From Chitinophaga alhagiae (GTDB lineage: Bacteria; Bacteroidota; Bacteroidia; Chitinophagales; Chitinophagaceae): a stretch of 64,000 nucleotides of DNA. The stretch's first letter is position 1; every line of letters begins with the position of its first letter. The notes below the pieces were generated by a model. The model ran no database searches. It was not told where the DNA came from and was given only the letters and a program-made list of their open reading frames with translations. The DNA is taken from positions 469,772 through 533,771 of the forward strand of contig NZ_QXMH01000003.1 of assembly GCF_003568665.1 (NCBI RefSeq). The letters are read 5' to 3'. The translations under genes were made by a program, and so were the position numbers. Below, piece after piece: positions 29,831-38,359 of the stretch.

Positions 29831-29890
29831 TTTACGACTATGATACCGGTATACAAAGCGGCCGGGGCAGATATTTGTCAAATACGGGGG

Positions 29891-31480
29891 CTAATCTTCC
29901 AGCATACTAATATCCACCGCCGGTTTGGGCAGGTTCATGGCTTTGATGGCGGCCTTGCAGGCATCTGCCATTTCCTGCGTCATGTTGTAGCTGTATTTGC
30001 CGTAGTCGCTGTAATTGAAGTGGCCAACGTAAAAGAAACCGTATTGGTCAAAAAATTCCGTCAGGTCTGTTTTACTTACTTCGCAGGCGGTTTTTACAAA
30101 GTTGAGCTGAGACTCGGCGGGGTTGCGGCCCCTGTTCCCCCAGCCTTCCGCCCGGGCGGGCGTGCCTGCGGGCCTGGCTGCCGCGCCCTGTTTCCTGAAC
30201 GCCTCAAAAAGATCAGGGTAAAAATCGGGGTATTGGCCGGCGCCTGCAAAATAAAGTTGCAACTGCCAGAAGGGGACCAGGCGGTTAAACACATCTTCAT
30301 CCTGCAGGTAGCAGATCTTGCGGGCAATAATACTGTCTCTGGCGTGCTGGTAATTTTTTTGTGCAGACACCCTGCTTTTGTTGCCGAAAGAAGTGGTGAC
30401 GTACAGGGAGAAGATGTTGTTGCTCACTTCGCCCAGTCCACCCCAGTTAAAGTACGGCCGTACCTGGTGCACATGGCCTACTTCGTGGCTGAAACCCCAG
30501 CAGGGGTCTCCCTTGATCACCCTTTCAGGGTCTGCTACCAGCGGCATGGCATTGCCCGGCTGGGTGCCCATGTAAGCCACGCCATCCCCGTCCCTGAACA
30601 TGTAATAGTTGTAGTTCACGCGCGCCAGGATGTGGTTTTTGGGCACCTTGTTGTATTTGACAAGGCCCAGCACGCGGTGCTGGCGGTATACCATGGAGTC
30701 ATAATTGCTGATCAGCTCCACACCCCGGCCATACGCATATTTTTTGCAGGCCTCCGCGGGGTAGGCTACCTGTATATGGGCGCCCTTGGCGTCTATCACG
30801 GGGTACACGGCACTGTCTATGAGCCTGTTCCAGTCTTGATCGTTATGCCTGGCAATGTCGAAATAACCGTTCACGCGGCCGCCCACAAAGTGTACTTTCA
30901 CGGGCTTTTCATTTTCCGGCGCATCGGTATAATAATCCACATAGGCCAGTCCGTCAAAACCCTTTACGTAAATGATGTTGACGCCGTTGTGCAACCTGAA
31001 TTGCTGTTTTACGATGCCCCAGCCGGCGGGGTCTTTGGTAGGGTCTATACCTTCCGGGGCGCGGCGGTCCCAGTTGGGTATGAGCAGGTTCACCTGCTTC
31101 CCTTCGGGGATATTTTCTGCCAGTATAAGATGGCTGCCTTTGGGCAGATAGATGCCGGTCACATTTTCGTACCGGCTGTACCCGTCCCCGATCATCAGCT
31201 CCCGGCCCAGCGTGGCGGGCGTGAGATAGGCTTCATACTCCGCCAGGCGGTACGCTGTATTGTACTGCCCGTTCAGCATGGCCTGCGCGGCTGCTTTCAG
31301 TTGCGGGGTCTTGATCTTTTCAATGTCTTTTTTCTTTGTATTCTTCCGGAGGCCGGAGGCCATGTTATCTTTGAATACGGAGAGGTCTTTTGTTGCACGA
31401 GCGATCTCTTCCGGGGATTGCGCGGCCGCGCTGCCCATACAGGCAGTGAAAAACAGGGCCAGCATAAATTTTGGCTTCAT
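29891..31480 (-). CDS. M60 family (mucin-/enhancin-type) metallopeptidase
   Basis: 529 residues with a signal peptide (MKPKFMLALFFTACMGSAAAQ). The gluzincin motif HEVGH (332-336) is followed by the third zinc ligand E351 in GGLGEVSNN, matching the M60 pattern HExxH-(8,28)-E. The N-terminal ~200 residues include the beta-sandwich segment GIYLPKGSHLILAENI typical of M60 proteins. Such peptidases cleave heavily O-glycosylated proteins outside the cell or in the periplasm. No carbohydrate-binding or T9SS domain is attached. It is a single gene between the GIY-YIG gene and a tandem duplication. Confidence 0.9.
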   Translation of the reverse strand: MKPKFMLALFFTACMGSAAAQSPEEIARATKDLSVFKDNMASGLRKNTKKKDIEKIKTPQLKAAAQAMLNGQYNTAYRLAEYEAYLTPATLGRELMIGDGYSRYENVTGIYLPKGSHLILAENIPEGKQVNLLIPNWDRRAPEGIDPTKDPAGWGIVKQQFRLHNGVNIIYVKGFDGLAYVDYYTDAPENEKPVKVHFVGGRVNGYFDIARHNDQDWNRLIDSAVYPVIDAKGAHIQVAYPAEACKKYAYGRGVELISNYDSMVYRQHRVLGLVKYNKVPKNHILARVNYNYYMFRDGDGVAYMGTQPGNAMPLVADPERVIKGDPCWGFSHEVGHVHQVRPYFNWGGLGEVSNNIFSLYVTTSFGNKSRVSAQKNYQHARDSIIARKICYLQDEDVFNRLVPFWQLQLYFAGAGQYPDFYPDLFEAFRKQGAAARPAGTPARAEGWGNRGRNPAESQLNFVKTACEVSKTDLTEFFDQYGFFYVGHFNYSDYGKYSYNMTQEMADACKAAIKAMNLPKPAVDISMLED

Positions 31481-31530
31481 GGGCGTGGGTTGAGTTTACT
31501 TATCATACAAATTTTGCGGGATGAATATAG

Positions 31531-31658
31531 TGAAAATCCATCTGCCGGAAAAGAACGCATGATAGCCGGCGGTTGCAGGCAATTCCGTTTCAAATGAAAA
31601 TCCATCTGCCGGAAAAGAACGCATGATAGCCGGCGGTTGCAGGCAATTCCGTTTCAAA
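31531..31658. repeat. Perfect 64-bp tandem duplication (2 copies)
   Basis: 31531-31594 and 31595-31658 are identical over 64 bp. The second copy includes the stop codon of the acyl-CoA dehydrogenase gene (31654-31656); the first lies fully in the spacer upstream of the M60 peptidase gene. Confidence 0.95.
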
Positions 31659-33300
31659 TATGGCCAGATACCTGTAAATGTGTCCGTCTGATCACTTCGT
31701 GCAACGTTTTCCCTTCCGGCAACGTGCCCCAGGTGAGGCCTCTCCCTTCAGACAGCCGGGCCTCACAAAACAGCTCCGCCACGGCGGGCGGGGCTATGCG
31801 CAACAGTTCTACCGCTTGCATGGCCAGCGCCATTTTTTCCACAATGAGGCGGGCGTTATGTTCCAGCGTACCCGTGCGCGCAAGTATTTGCCGGAGCTGG
31901 TACAGTTGTTTGTCCAGCGCAGCATGCAGCCCCCTGGCCTTTTCAAAGTAATGCTGCAGCGCTTCCATACTCCGTGGCTCTTTCTGCATGGCGCGCAGCA
32001 CATCCAGCGCCTGTATGTTGCCGGAACCTTCCCAGATGGCGTTTACCGGCACATCGCGGTAGAGGCGCGGCATAATGGACGCTTCCACGTACCCGTTGCC
32101 GCCGATGCATTCCAGCGCCTCCCCCAGCCCGAGCACCGCCCGCTTCGTATTCCAGAACTTGGCAATGGCAGTGGCGATGCGGGTAAAGTGAAGCGCTTCC
32201 TCATCCGTACGCGCATCGTCAAAACCCTTTGCCAACCGGAATGCCAGGGCAATGGCCGCTTCAGATTCCAGGCAAAGGTCTGCCAGCACGTTTGTCATCA
32301 GCGGCTGCATAATGAGCGGTTTGCCGAAAGCGTGGCGGAACGTACAGTGATGGATGGCTTCCGCTACGGCCCGCTGCAACGTGGCGGCGGAACCGATGGC
32401 ACAATCCAGCCGGGTGTGGCGCACCATTTCCATGATGTTGGCAATGCCCCTGCCCTCTTCGCCGATGATACGCCCCCATGCGGCATGGAACGCTACTTCT
32501 CCGGAAGCGTTGGAGCGGTTGCCGAGCTTGTTTTTCAACCGCTGGAAATAGAGTTTGTTCTTTTCTCCATCCGGCGTGAACCGCGGCACCAGGAAGCAGC
32601 TCAGGCCTTTGGGCGCCTGCGCCAGTACCAGAAAGGCATCGCTCATGGGCGCGCTGCAGAACCATTTTCTGCCGGTAATAGCATAGGCGCCGCCGCCCAG
32701 CGGGCGGGCAAAAGTGATGTTGGCCCGCACGTCGCTGCCGCCCTGCGGCTCCGTCATGGCCATGCCAAAGGTGCAGCCTTTCTTTTCGGAGTAGGGAATG
32801 TGGCGGGCATCATATTCATTGGAAAGTACCAGCGGCAGCCATTCCTCGGCTATGCCCGGCTCAATTTGCAGAGAGGGCACTACGGCAAAGGTCATGGTGA
32901 GGGGGCAACTGCTGCCTTCGTCTATCTGTTGTTTGAGGTAAGAGAGCACGCTATGGGCCAGGTAACTGCCGGAGATCCATGAAATGGAATGTACACCGTG
33001 CCGCATGGCCACTGTCATCATCTGGTGGTAGGCGGGGTGAAACTCCACTACGTCCAGCCGGTTCCCGAACCTGTCGTGCGTGTTCAGTACGGGCGTATGC
33101 TGATTGGCCAGCGTACCGGCTTCCTGCATGGCGGCACTGCCCATGATAGCGCCGAAGGTTTCCGCCTGCGCCTGAACGTTCTCCCCGCCGTAAGCATGCA
33201 GGGCCTGGCGCAGGGCTTCGTTGCTGGTGAAAGAATTGTAGTTTTCCAGTGGCGGCGGCTGATTGAGGGAGCGGGTAAAATCAAAATCATCCGTAAGCAT
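31654..33300 (-). CDS. aidB: AidB-type acyl-CoA dehydrogenase family protein
   Basis: 548 residues from the ATG at 33300 (MLTDDFDFTRSLNQPPPLENYN); the N-terminus is AidB-like. The acyl-CoA dehydrogenase fold shows FGMAMTEPQGGSDV, the flavin-binding ITGRKWFCSAP segment and the C-terminal CIGGNGYVEASIMPRLYRD...WEGSGNI, a strong AidB/isovaleryl-CoA dehydrogenase signature. The length, with an extra C-terminal domain, suits AidB, which is tied to the adaptive response to alkylation in E. coli. Actual activity may be plain acyl-CoA oxidation. The stop codon lies in the tandem duplication. Confidence 0.85.
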   Translation of the reverse strand: MLTDDFDFTRSLNQPPPLENYNSFTSNEALRQALHAYGGENVQAQAETFGAIMGSAAMQEAGTLANQHTPVLNTHDRFGNRLDVVEFHPAYHQMMTVAMRHGVHSISWISGSYLAHSVLSYLKQQIDEGSSCPLTMTFAVVPSLQIEPGIAEEWLPLVLSNEYDARHIPYSEKKGCTFGMAMTEPQGGSDVRANITFARPLGGGAYAITGRKWFCSAPMSDAFLVLAQAPKGLSCFLVPRFTPDGEKNKLYFQRLKNKLGNRSNASGEVAFHAAWGRIIGEEGRGIANIMEMVRHTRLDCAIGSAATLQRAVAEAIHHCTFRHAFGKPLIMQPLMTNVLADLCLESEAAIALAFRLAKGFDDARTDEEALHFTRIATAIAKFWNTKRAVLGLGEALECIGGNGYVEASIMPRLYRDVPVNAIWEGSGNIQALDVLRAMQKEPRSMEALQHYFEKARGLHAALDKQLYQLRQILARTGTLEHNARLIVEKMALAMQAVELLRIAPPAVAELFCEARLSEGRGLTWGTLPEGKTLHEVIRRTHLQVSGHI

Positions 33301-33357
33301 AACTGGGCCGTTTTGGTGATACTCAAATGTAGGCCATTTGCCGCAAAGCCCCTGCAC

Positions 33358-33388
33358 ACAAAAGCGGCCCCCGGGTTACGGGAGCCGC
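33358..33388 (-). terminator. Terminator of the SDR gene
   Basis: On the minus strand GCGGCTCCCG and CGGGGGCCGC pair around a short loop (33364-33388), followed by TTTT (33360-33363). It lies 20 bp after the SDR stop codon. Confidence 0.65.
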
Positions 33389-33408
33389 CTGCATATGGTG
33401 TATGAATA

Positions 33409-34167
33409 TTATTTTGCGTTGGAGGCGCCGTCTATCACATACTTTGCGCCGGAGATAAACTGGCTGTCGTCAGAACCGAGGAACAGCACCAGCCGTGCGA
33501 TCTCAATGGGTTCTGCATAGCGGCCCAGCGGAATACCGGCGGCCAGGGCCTTTTCTGTTTCAGCGGCGTGGCCGGGAGCATACCCTTCTTCAATGGAGCG
33601 CATCATACGGTTATTGACGGGAGACGGGTGGATGGAGTTAACACGGATCTTGCGCGGGGCCGCTTCCAGCGCGGCCGTTCTCATAATGCCCACCGTAGCG
33701 TGCTTGCTGGTAACGTAGGCCACAAAATCCGCCGAGCCGCCCAGCGCGGCCACGGATGACGTGATGATCATGCTGGCGCCGTCATTCATTTGCGGCAGCA
33801 CGTATTTGCAGCCCAGGAAAACACCCTTCACGTTCACGGCCATCACTTTGTCAAACACCTCTTCCGGAAATTCTGTAATGGGTTTTACCACGCCTTCTAT
33901 ACCAGCGTTGTTAAAGAAAATATCCACTTTGCCAAATTGCTTCACCGTTGCTTCCGCATACTTTTTCACTTCTTCAGCTTTGGTAACGTCTGCCGCAACA
34001 TAGGCCGCGTTGGGCCCCAGCTCTTCCGCCACTTTCTTCAGGCTTGCCTCGTCCAGATCTACCAGCATTACCCTGGCGCCTTCGTCTATAAACAATCTGG
34101 CCGTTGTTTGTCCAATACTGCCTGCACCGCCCGTAATAAGGGCTACTTTATTTTCAAGCCTTTTCAT
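33409..34167 (-). CDS. Short-chain dehydrogenase/reductase (SDR)
   Basis: 252 residues from the ATG at 34167 (MKRLENKVALITGGAGSIGQ); nine upstream codons are less likely to be translated. The NAD(P) motif is GGAGSIG (13-19), with D37 at the end of beta-2 suggesting NAD preference; NNAG is at 86-89, the catalytic serine is at ~137-138 and YxxxK is Y151/K155. The C-terminus (GSDDSQFISGAKYVIDG) is that of classical SDRs. The substrate cannot be predicted. It has its own -7 box and terminator, so it is monocistronic. Confidence 0.92.
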   Translation of the reverse strand: MKRLENKVALITGGAGSIGQTTARLFIDEGARVMLVDLDEASLKKVAEELGPNAAYVAADVTKAEEVKKYAEATVKQFGKVDIFFNNAGIEGVVKPITEFPEEVFDKVMAVNVKGVFLGCKYVLPQMNDGASMIITSSVAALGGSADFVAYVTSKHATVGIMRTAALEAAPRKIRVNSIHPSPVNNRMMRSIEEGYAPGHAAETEKALAAGIPLGRYAEPIEIARLVLFLGSDDSQFISGAKYVIDGASNAK

Positions 34168-34195
34168 AATACTTTTTTTATGTGATTCAATCATT

Positions 34196-34203
34196 CAAAG
34201 GTA
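34196..34203 (-). promoter_or_regulatory. -7 box of the SDR gene
   Basis: The minus strand reads TACCTTTG, a perfect TAnnTTTG, 29 bp before the SDR start codon. The -33 box is poor. Confidence 0.5.
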
Positions 34204-34278
34204 TAGCGGCGTAAACGGGACCACCAGCATGATCATGTTGAAGTATGACAAAGGTAGCCCCTTGCCGGCGCCGGAAAC

Positions 34279-34306
34279 ATGACAGCGGTCATCAAACATG
34301 ATGTTT
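34279..34306. promoter_or_regulatory. Two adjacent palindromes upstream of the SDR gene
   Basis: ATGAC-AGCG-GTCAT (34279-34292) and AAACAT-G-ATGTTT (34294-34306) are both perfect and lie about 80 bp upstream of the SDR -7 box. The first has the ATGA-N6-TCAT spacing of CRP/FNR-family sites. A role as operators is inference. Confidence 0.35.
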
Positions 34307-34341
34307 AACATTTTGTTAGGCATCTGGGCGGAGATGAACCG

Positions 34342-35721
34342 TTAAACGCCTTGCAGCCGCTCCCGGTTGTTGTACACCTTCATCACGGCGTTCACCACAT
34401 CGTCCATATCCGCCTGCCCGGCCAGCAGGGCGCCGGAGCCGTGGAGCACTACCATTTCTTCGCATACCCTGTCACAGTTGGGTAACCGGCGGGTGGCGTC
34501 TTCCCAGGCTTTCAGGCGGGCGGCGGGGTACATCTTCCTGTAATCGTCCAGGCGGAGAATGTGATCTACCCAGGCCTCCCGGTGCAGGCCGTTGGGGATG
34601 TAAGGACTCAGGGCAATACCTTCCGCCGCCAGCGCTTTGAGGAATTGCTGGCGCGATGCATGGTTGAAGTGTTCCTTTTTGTAAGACATGGCATAATTGT
34701 AGTAGCTGCCGTTCTCTGTGCCGGGGTATTTCTTTTGCGGCACCAGTCCCGCAAAGCCGCGGAATTTTTCCGTGAGGTAATCCGCGTTGCGGTTGCGGAG
34801 GCGGAAGCGTTCTGCCGCGGTGGGCAATTGGCCCAGCAACACGGCCGCTTCAAACTCGTTCATGCGGTATTTGGGGCCGATGGTCACATGTTTACCTTTT
34901 TTATCCGTGCCGTGGTTGTGAATGGTGAAGCAGGCGTCCATCAGCGCGGCATCGCTGCCTATCACTGCGCCGCCTTCGCCGCAGGCAATCTGTTTACTGG
35001 CCTGGAAGCTGAAACAGCCCAGGTGGCCTATGCTGCCCAACGGGCGGCCGCGGTGGGTGGCCAGCACGCCCTGGCAGGCGTCTTCGATCACCTTGAGCCC
35101 ATGTTTGGCGGCTATGGCCATGATGCTGTCCATATCCGCCGGCAGGCCCATCATATGTACCGGCATAATGGCTCTGGTGGCGGGGGTTATTTTCCGCTCC
35201 ACGTCAGCGGGGTCCAGCTGGTAGGAATCCGCGTCCAGGTCTGCCAGCACCGGCAACGCCCTGCAGGTGAGAATGGCGGAGATGGTGCCAAAGTCTGTGT
35301 AGGGAGACGTGATCACCTCATCTCCCGGCCCTATGCCCAGCGCGGCTACGCTGACCGCCAGGGCTTGCGTGCCGGAGCCGGTGCCCACACAATATTTGGC
35401 GCCCAGCATGGCCGCAAACTGCCGTTCAAAAGTGACCACATTCCCGTTCTCGCGGGCCTGTATGCGGCTCCACACGCCGCTTTGCGTGGTCTTGACCACT
35501 TCGGCCACCATGCGTTCATCCACATAAGGCCACTTCGGCCATTTTTTTGCGGCGGCCCTTACGGGTGGCCCGCCTAAAGCGGCCAGGGTGCCGGTGGTGT
35601 GGTTGCCGGTGGCAGCTGCACCGGCATTGGCGGCAGACAGGAGCGGCGCAGGCAGCATGCCTGCAATAGACGCGGCGGTGAGCCGGCCTATGAAATGGCG
35701 GCGGTGGATGTGTTGGGCCAT
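34342..35721 (-). CDS. DegT/DnrJ/EryC1/StrS-type PLP aminotransferase with Tat signal
   Basis: 459 residues. The N-terminus MAQHIHRRHFIGRLTAASIAGMLPA is Tat-like (RRHFIG). The body is a DegT-family fold: GTGSGTQALAVSVAALGIGPGDEV at the cofactor phosphate site, IEDACQG with the PLP-ring Asp, and SFQASKQIACGEGG with Schiff-base lysine K243. DegT enzymes normally aminate nucleotide-linked keto-sugars in the cytoplasm, so the Tat signal implies a folded, cofactor-loaded enzyme in the periplasm. Two amidohydrolase genes lie directly upstream in the same direction. The gene has its own duplicated promoter region. Confidence 0.88.
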   Translation of the reverse strand: MAQHIHRRHFIGRLTAASIAGMLPAPLLSAANAGAAATGNHTTGTLAALGGPPVRAAAKKWPKWPYVDERMVAEVVKTTQSGVWSRIQARENGNVVTFERQFAAMLGAKYCVGTGSGTQALAVSVAALGIGPGDEVITSPYTDFGTISAILTCRALPVLADLDADSYQLDPADVERKITPATRAIMPVHMMGLPADMDSIMAIAAKHGLKVIEDACQGVLATHRGRPLGSIGHLGCFSFQASKQIACGEGGAVIGSDAALMDACFTIHNHGTDKKGKHVTIGPKYRMNEFEAAVLLGQLPTAAERFRLRNRNADYLTEKFRGFAGLVPQKKYPGTENGSYYNYAMSYKKEHFNHASRQQFLKALAAEGIALSPYIPNGLHREAWVDHILRLDDYRKMYPAARLKAWEDATRRLPNCDRVCEEMVVLHGSGALLAGQADMDDVVNAVMKVYNNRERLQGV

Positions 35722-35804
35722 GGGATGAGTTTTTTAGCCAGTGATATGGTGTTAGCGGCCAGGACGTACCGTTGTTGGGGTACCTCCTGGCCGCTGCGTG
35801 TTTG

Positions 35805-35836
35805 CAACTTTAGCCACACATATTTCATCATGCAAA
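35805..35836 (-). promoter_or_regulatory. Promoter 1 of the DegT-like gene
   Basis: On the minus strand TTTG (35836-35833), 20 bp and TAAAGTTG (35812-35805) fit the -33/-7 consensus (one mismatch in the -7). The start codon lies 84 bp downstream. Confidence 0.55.
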
Positions 35837-35878
35837 GACGTTCCAATGCATCGCGCGCAGTCAGCCGCCGGGTATTTG

Positions 35879-35911
35879 CAACTTTAGCCCGCATACACTG
35901 CTTCCCGCAAA
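35879..35911 (-). promoter_or_regulatory. Promoter 2 of the DegT-like gene
   Basis: Same boxes as promoter 1, TTTG-N21-TAAAGTTG, one repeat unit further upstream; the spacer sequence has diverged while both boxes are kept. Confidence 0.5.
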
Positions 35912-35972
35912 GACGTTCCAGCGCAATAGCGCAAGTGCTTGCAGCAAGCACGATCCGATATAGCTACACCAT

Positions 35973-36749
35973 CTACAACCCCAGGAACCTCTGCGCATTC
36001 CGGTAGCGGTACTGCTCCTTGTCCCCTTCCTCTTCACGCAGCGAGTCTATCCGCAGCAGGCCGGTGTAATAGTCCAGCACCGGGAAGTGCGTGCCGAAAG
36101 CGAAACGCTGCTCCCCGAAGCGTTTAGCAAATTTGGCCAGGTGACCGATGTGGCGGCCGGAAGTATCGAAGAGCACATCCGTTCCTTTCAGCAGCGCTTC
36201 TTCTTCCGCGGAAAGGCCTACGCCGGTGCTGAGGTTCAGCAACATATACTTTGCGTCAGGCACAGCCTGCAGCAGGGGCAAATAGTCTTTGATGGCCCAC
36301 TCCGTGGCCAGGTCCATCCAGGAGCGCTGCCGCTCATCTACCATGCGCATGGTCAGCGCTACGGGCAGGTTGTGGTCACGGGCCATTTTCACCAGTTCCA
36401 GCAGGGCCGGCTCCGTGATCGTATAATCGTGATAGTTAGGGAACACCCTGATGCCTTTCATGCCCAGCTTCTTCACAGACACTTCAAAATCATCCCTCCA
36501 GCCGCCGTAAATAGGGTTGATCACGGCGAAGGGGATAAAACGGTCTTTATACGCCCTTTTGGAATGGACCTCTTCATACAGTTCCTCGTTAGCGGACTGG
36601 GTGTTCTTGTAAAAAATGCCGTGCAGGTTGGTCACAACGGACACGTCCGTTCCGTATTCCTTCATCCTGGCCAGCAGGCCTTCGCAGGTGTTGCCGTGCA
36701 GCCGCTTGAACGGCCAGTGGCCCACCCAGGCATTAACGTCAATCAACAT
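35973..36749 (-). CDS. Amidohydrolase-family protein lacking the N-terminal HxH
   Basis: 258 residues with a TIM-barrel amidohydrolase_2 pattern: VSVVTNLHGIFY, FIPFAVINPIYGGW, GIRVFPNYHDY, DHNLPVALTMRMVDERQ and FGTHFPVLDYYTG with the closing Asp region. The start MLIDVNAWVGHWPF has Asn and Trp where family members have the HxH metal ligands, so it may use a different metal site or be non-catalytic. It overlaps the upstream amidohydrolase by 11 bp. No signal peptide is visible, in contrast to that gene. Confidence 0.78.
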   Translation of the reverse strand: MLIDVNAWVGHWPFKRLHGNTCEGLLARMKEYGTDVSVVTNLHGIFYKNTQSANEELYEEVHSKRAYKDRFIPFAVINPIYGGWRDDFEVSVKKLGMKGIRVFPNYHDYTITEPALLELVKMARDHNLPVALTMRMVDERQRSWMDLATEWAIKDYLPLLQAVPDAKYMLLNLSTGVGLSAEEEALLKGTDVLFDTSGRHIGHLAKFAKRFGEQRFAFGTHFPVLDYYTGLLRIDSLREEEGDKEQYRYRNAQRFLGL

Positions 36750-37677
36750 GGTAGCCTCCTTTTTTCAGGATGTTATTGTAATTATCGAAAAATATCTTGC
36801 GCTTCTCTGCTTCGGTGAGGCGGGCGTCTATAACCTTGCCTACGGACTGATAGTACATGTTGTCAGAGCCGAACAGCACCCGGTCAACACCCACCTGCTG
36901 CACGGCAAACTCCACCATATTGTTCTCGTTGTTGCTGCCGGAGGTGTCTATGAATACATTGGGGCTATGTTTGAGCACCTTGCAGGCATACTCCCAGTCC
37001 GGCCCGCCGCCGATGTGCGCAAACTGGAACATGGCCTCGGGGTAGCGGGCGGCAATGGAGACGAAGTCTTCCGGAACGGAAGCGTTCGGTTTGATGCGGC
37101 GGTCGTACTTCATACGGTAGCCGGCAATGCCCAGGGTGGTTTCCGCATGCATCAGCATGATCATCTTCAGGTCTATCAGTTTTTCCACAATGGGGTAGAA
37201 CAGCGGGTCGCTGATCTTTACCTGGTAGTATACCTTCACGCCCACCATACCTTCCCCGGTACAGCGTTTGATCTCTTCCAGCGATTCTTTCGGGTACATG
37301 GGGTTGAGGGTGAGCATGCCGGTGAGCTGGCCGGGGTAACGGCGCATGCCTTCCAGGATCACGTTATTGGCGGCCCTGAAATCATCAGGGGTGGCAACGG
37401 GTTTGGTGACCGGTTTTGAAATGAACATGCGCTGCATACCCAGCCGTTCCATGAAGTCAACATTCACTTCAGGCCCGTCTTTAGACAGGCCGAGATGAAC
37501 ATGCGCATCCAGCTTGCGGTAGCGGAGCACCTGCTTCATCCGGTCTGCCGGCGCTTTTTCCGCCACGGCGGGAGCGGGTTCCGCGGCGGCGGCCAGCAAG
37601 CTGTTGCCCAGCAGCATGCCGGAGGCAGACGCGGCTACGTTGCGCATAAAGTTCCTCCGGTTAATGGTGTTTCGCAT
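36739..37677 (-). CDS. Tat-exported amidohydrolase-family protein
   Basis: 312 residues. The Tat-like signal MRNTINRRNFMRNVAASASG (RRNFM) ends near AAAAEPAPA. The mature part is a metal-dependent TIM barrel with HVHLG (HxH) near its start and later strands VGVKVYYQVKI, MLMHAETTLG (metal His), FQFAHIGGGPDW and VLFGSDNMY (metal Asp). It probably hydrolyses or decarboxylates a small periplasmic substrate. It is the first gene of the three-gene group with the second amidohydrolase and the DegT-like enzyme. Confidence 0.83.
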   Translation of the reverse strand: MRNTINRRNFMRNVAASASGMLLGNSLLAAAAEPAPAVAEKAPADRMKQVLRYRKLDAHVHLGLSKDGPEVNVDFMERLGMQRMFISKPVTKPVATPDDFRAANNVILEGMRRYPGQLTGMLTLNPMYPKESLEEIKRCTGEGMVGVKVYYQVKISDPLFYPIVEKLIDLKMIMLMHAETTLGIAGYRMKYDRRIKPNASVPEDFVSIAARYPEAMFQFAHIGGGPDWEYACKVLKHSPNVFIDTSGSNNENNMVEFAVQQVGVDRVLFGSDNMYYQSVGKVIDARLTEAEKRKIFFDNYNNILKKGGYHVD

Positions 37678-38082
37678 AATTGGTATTTACAGTTAAAACG
37701 GGAAACAGTACCGGCACCGCGGCTGCGGTGGGGTTGCCTCGGTCTGATGCTGCGCTGCAGCCACATTTGCGGGATTACCGGGCTAAAAACGGTAACGTAC
37801 CCGAAAGTAATAACAAAATATTATTTATGCAACAGGCAGAGAAAAGAAGCGGCGCGCGATCAAAAAATTATTTGGCGCCAATGTTTTTTTTGTCGTACCT
37901 TTCTTCTGAAATAAGTTTTTAACCTCAAACTATCCCGATCTTATCCTGACGATTCAGCAGCAAGACCTCAAAAGCAAAAAGACCTCAAAAAAGAGACATG
38001 AACATCCCGGAGAAGTTTTGTCAGGAGAAAAATCAAAATAGTTTACAGAGCACAAGATTACTGCACAGTTAAACAGCTGGTT
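37678..38082. other. 405-bp control region before the injection-system operon
   Basis: No gene was found. The right half is AT-rich and carries a promoter candidate (separate entry) and a short direct repeat, AAGACCTCAAAA at 37962-37973 and 37979-37990. A second, weaker promoter candidate is TTTG (38017-38020)-N18-TAGTTTAC. Confidence 0.5.
37889..37919 (+). promoter_or_regulatory. Candidate promoter of the injection-system operon
   Basis: TTTG (37889-37892), 19 bp and TAAGTTTT (37912-37919) match the -33/-7 consensus with one mismatch. It implies a leader of roughly 160 nt before the PAAR gene. Confidence 0.45.
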
Positions 38083-38352
38083 ATGTCATTGCCTGCGGCG
38101 ACAATTGGCGACATGCACGTATGTCCCCATGGCGGCGGCCCCATTACCGGACCAGGCTGCGCAACGGTGCTCATCGGCGGCAAACCGGCCGCGGTGATGG
38201 GCGATAGCTGCGTATGCCCGCTGGCGCCAGACGCCATACTGACCGGATCGGCCACCGTGCTTATTGGCGGAAAGCCCGCGGCACGCGTCAGCGACGCCAC
38301 GGCGCATGGCGGCAGCATTATACTGGGTGTGGTAACAGTGCTTATAAGTTGA
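38083..38352 (+). CDS. PAAR-domain spike-tip protein of the eCIS (Afp10/Pvc10 type)
   Basis: 89 residues. Its metal-binding repeats show CPHGGGPITGPGCATVLIGGKPAA and a second, GSATVLIGGKPAARVSDATAHGG, typical of PAAR proteins. It forms the sharpened, zinc-capped tip on the VgrG-like spike. Here it is the first gene of the operon, far from the spike gene (43,235), although the two proteins should meet in the particle. No effector extension is fused to it. Confidence 0.9.
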   Translation: MSLPAATIGDMHVCPHGGGPITGPGCATVLIGGKPAAVMGDSCVCPLAPDAILTGSATVLIGGKPAARVSDATAHGGSIILGVVTVLIS

Positions 38353-38359
38353 TCCCGAT

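Larger units (their letters stand above)
35801..35920. repeat. Imperfect 74-bp tandem repeat containing two promoters
   Basis: The blocks TTTGCAACTTTAGCC (35801, 35875) and GCAAAGACGTTCCA (35832, 35907) occur twice with the same order and a 74-75 bp period, while the sequence between them differs. Confidence 0.85.

Noticed and set aside
29841-29852. Palindrome ATACCGGTAT upstream of the GIY-YIG gene
   Set aside because: Only 10 bp and common by chance; no supporting context.
38017-38046. Second promoter candidate TTTG-N18-TAGTTTAC before the PAAR gene
   Set aside because: The -7 box has only two of four bases of the TTTG half; the candidate at 37,889 fits better.
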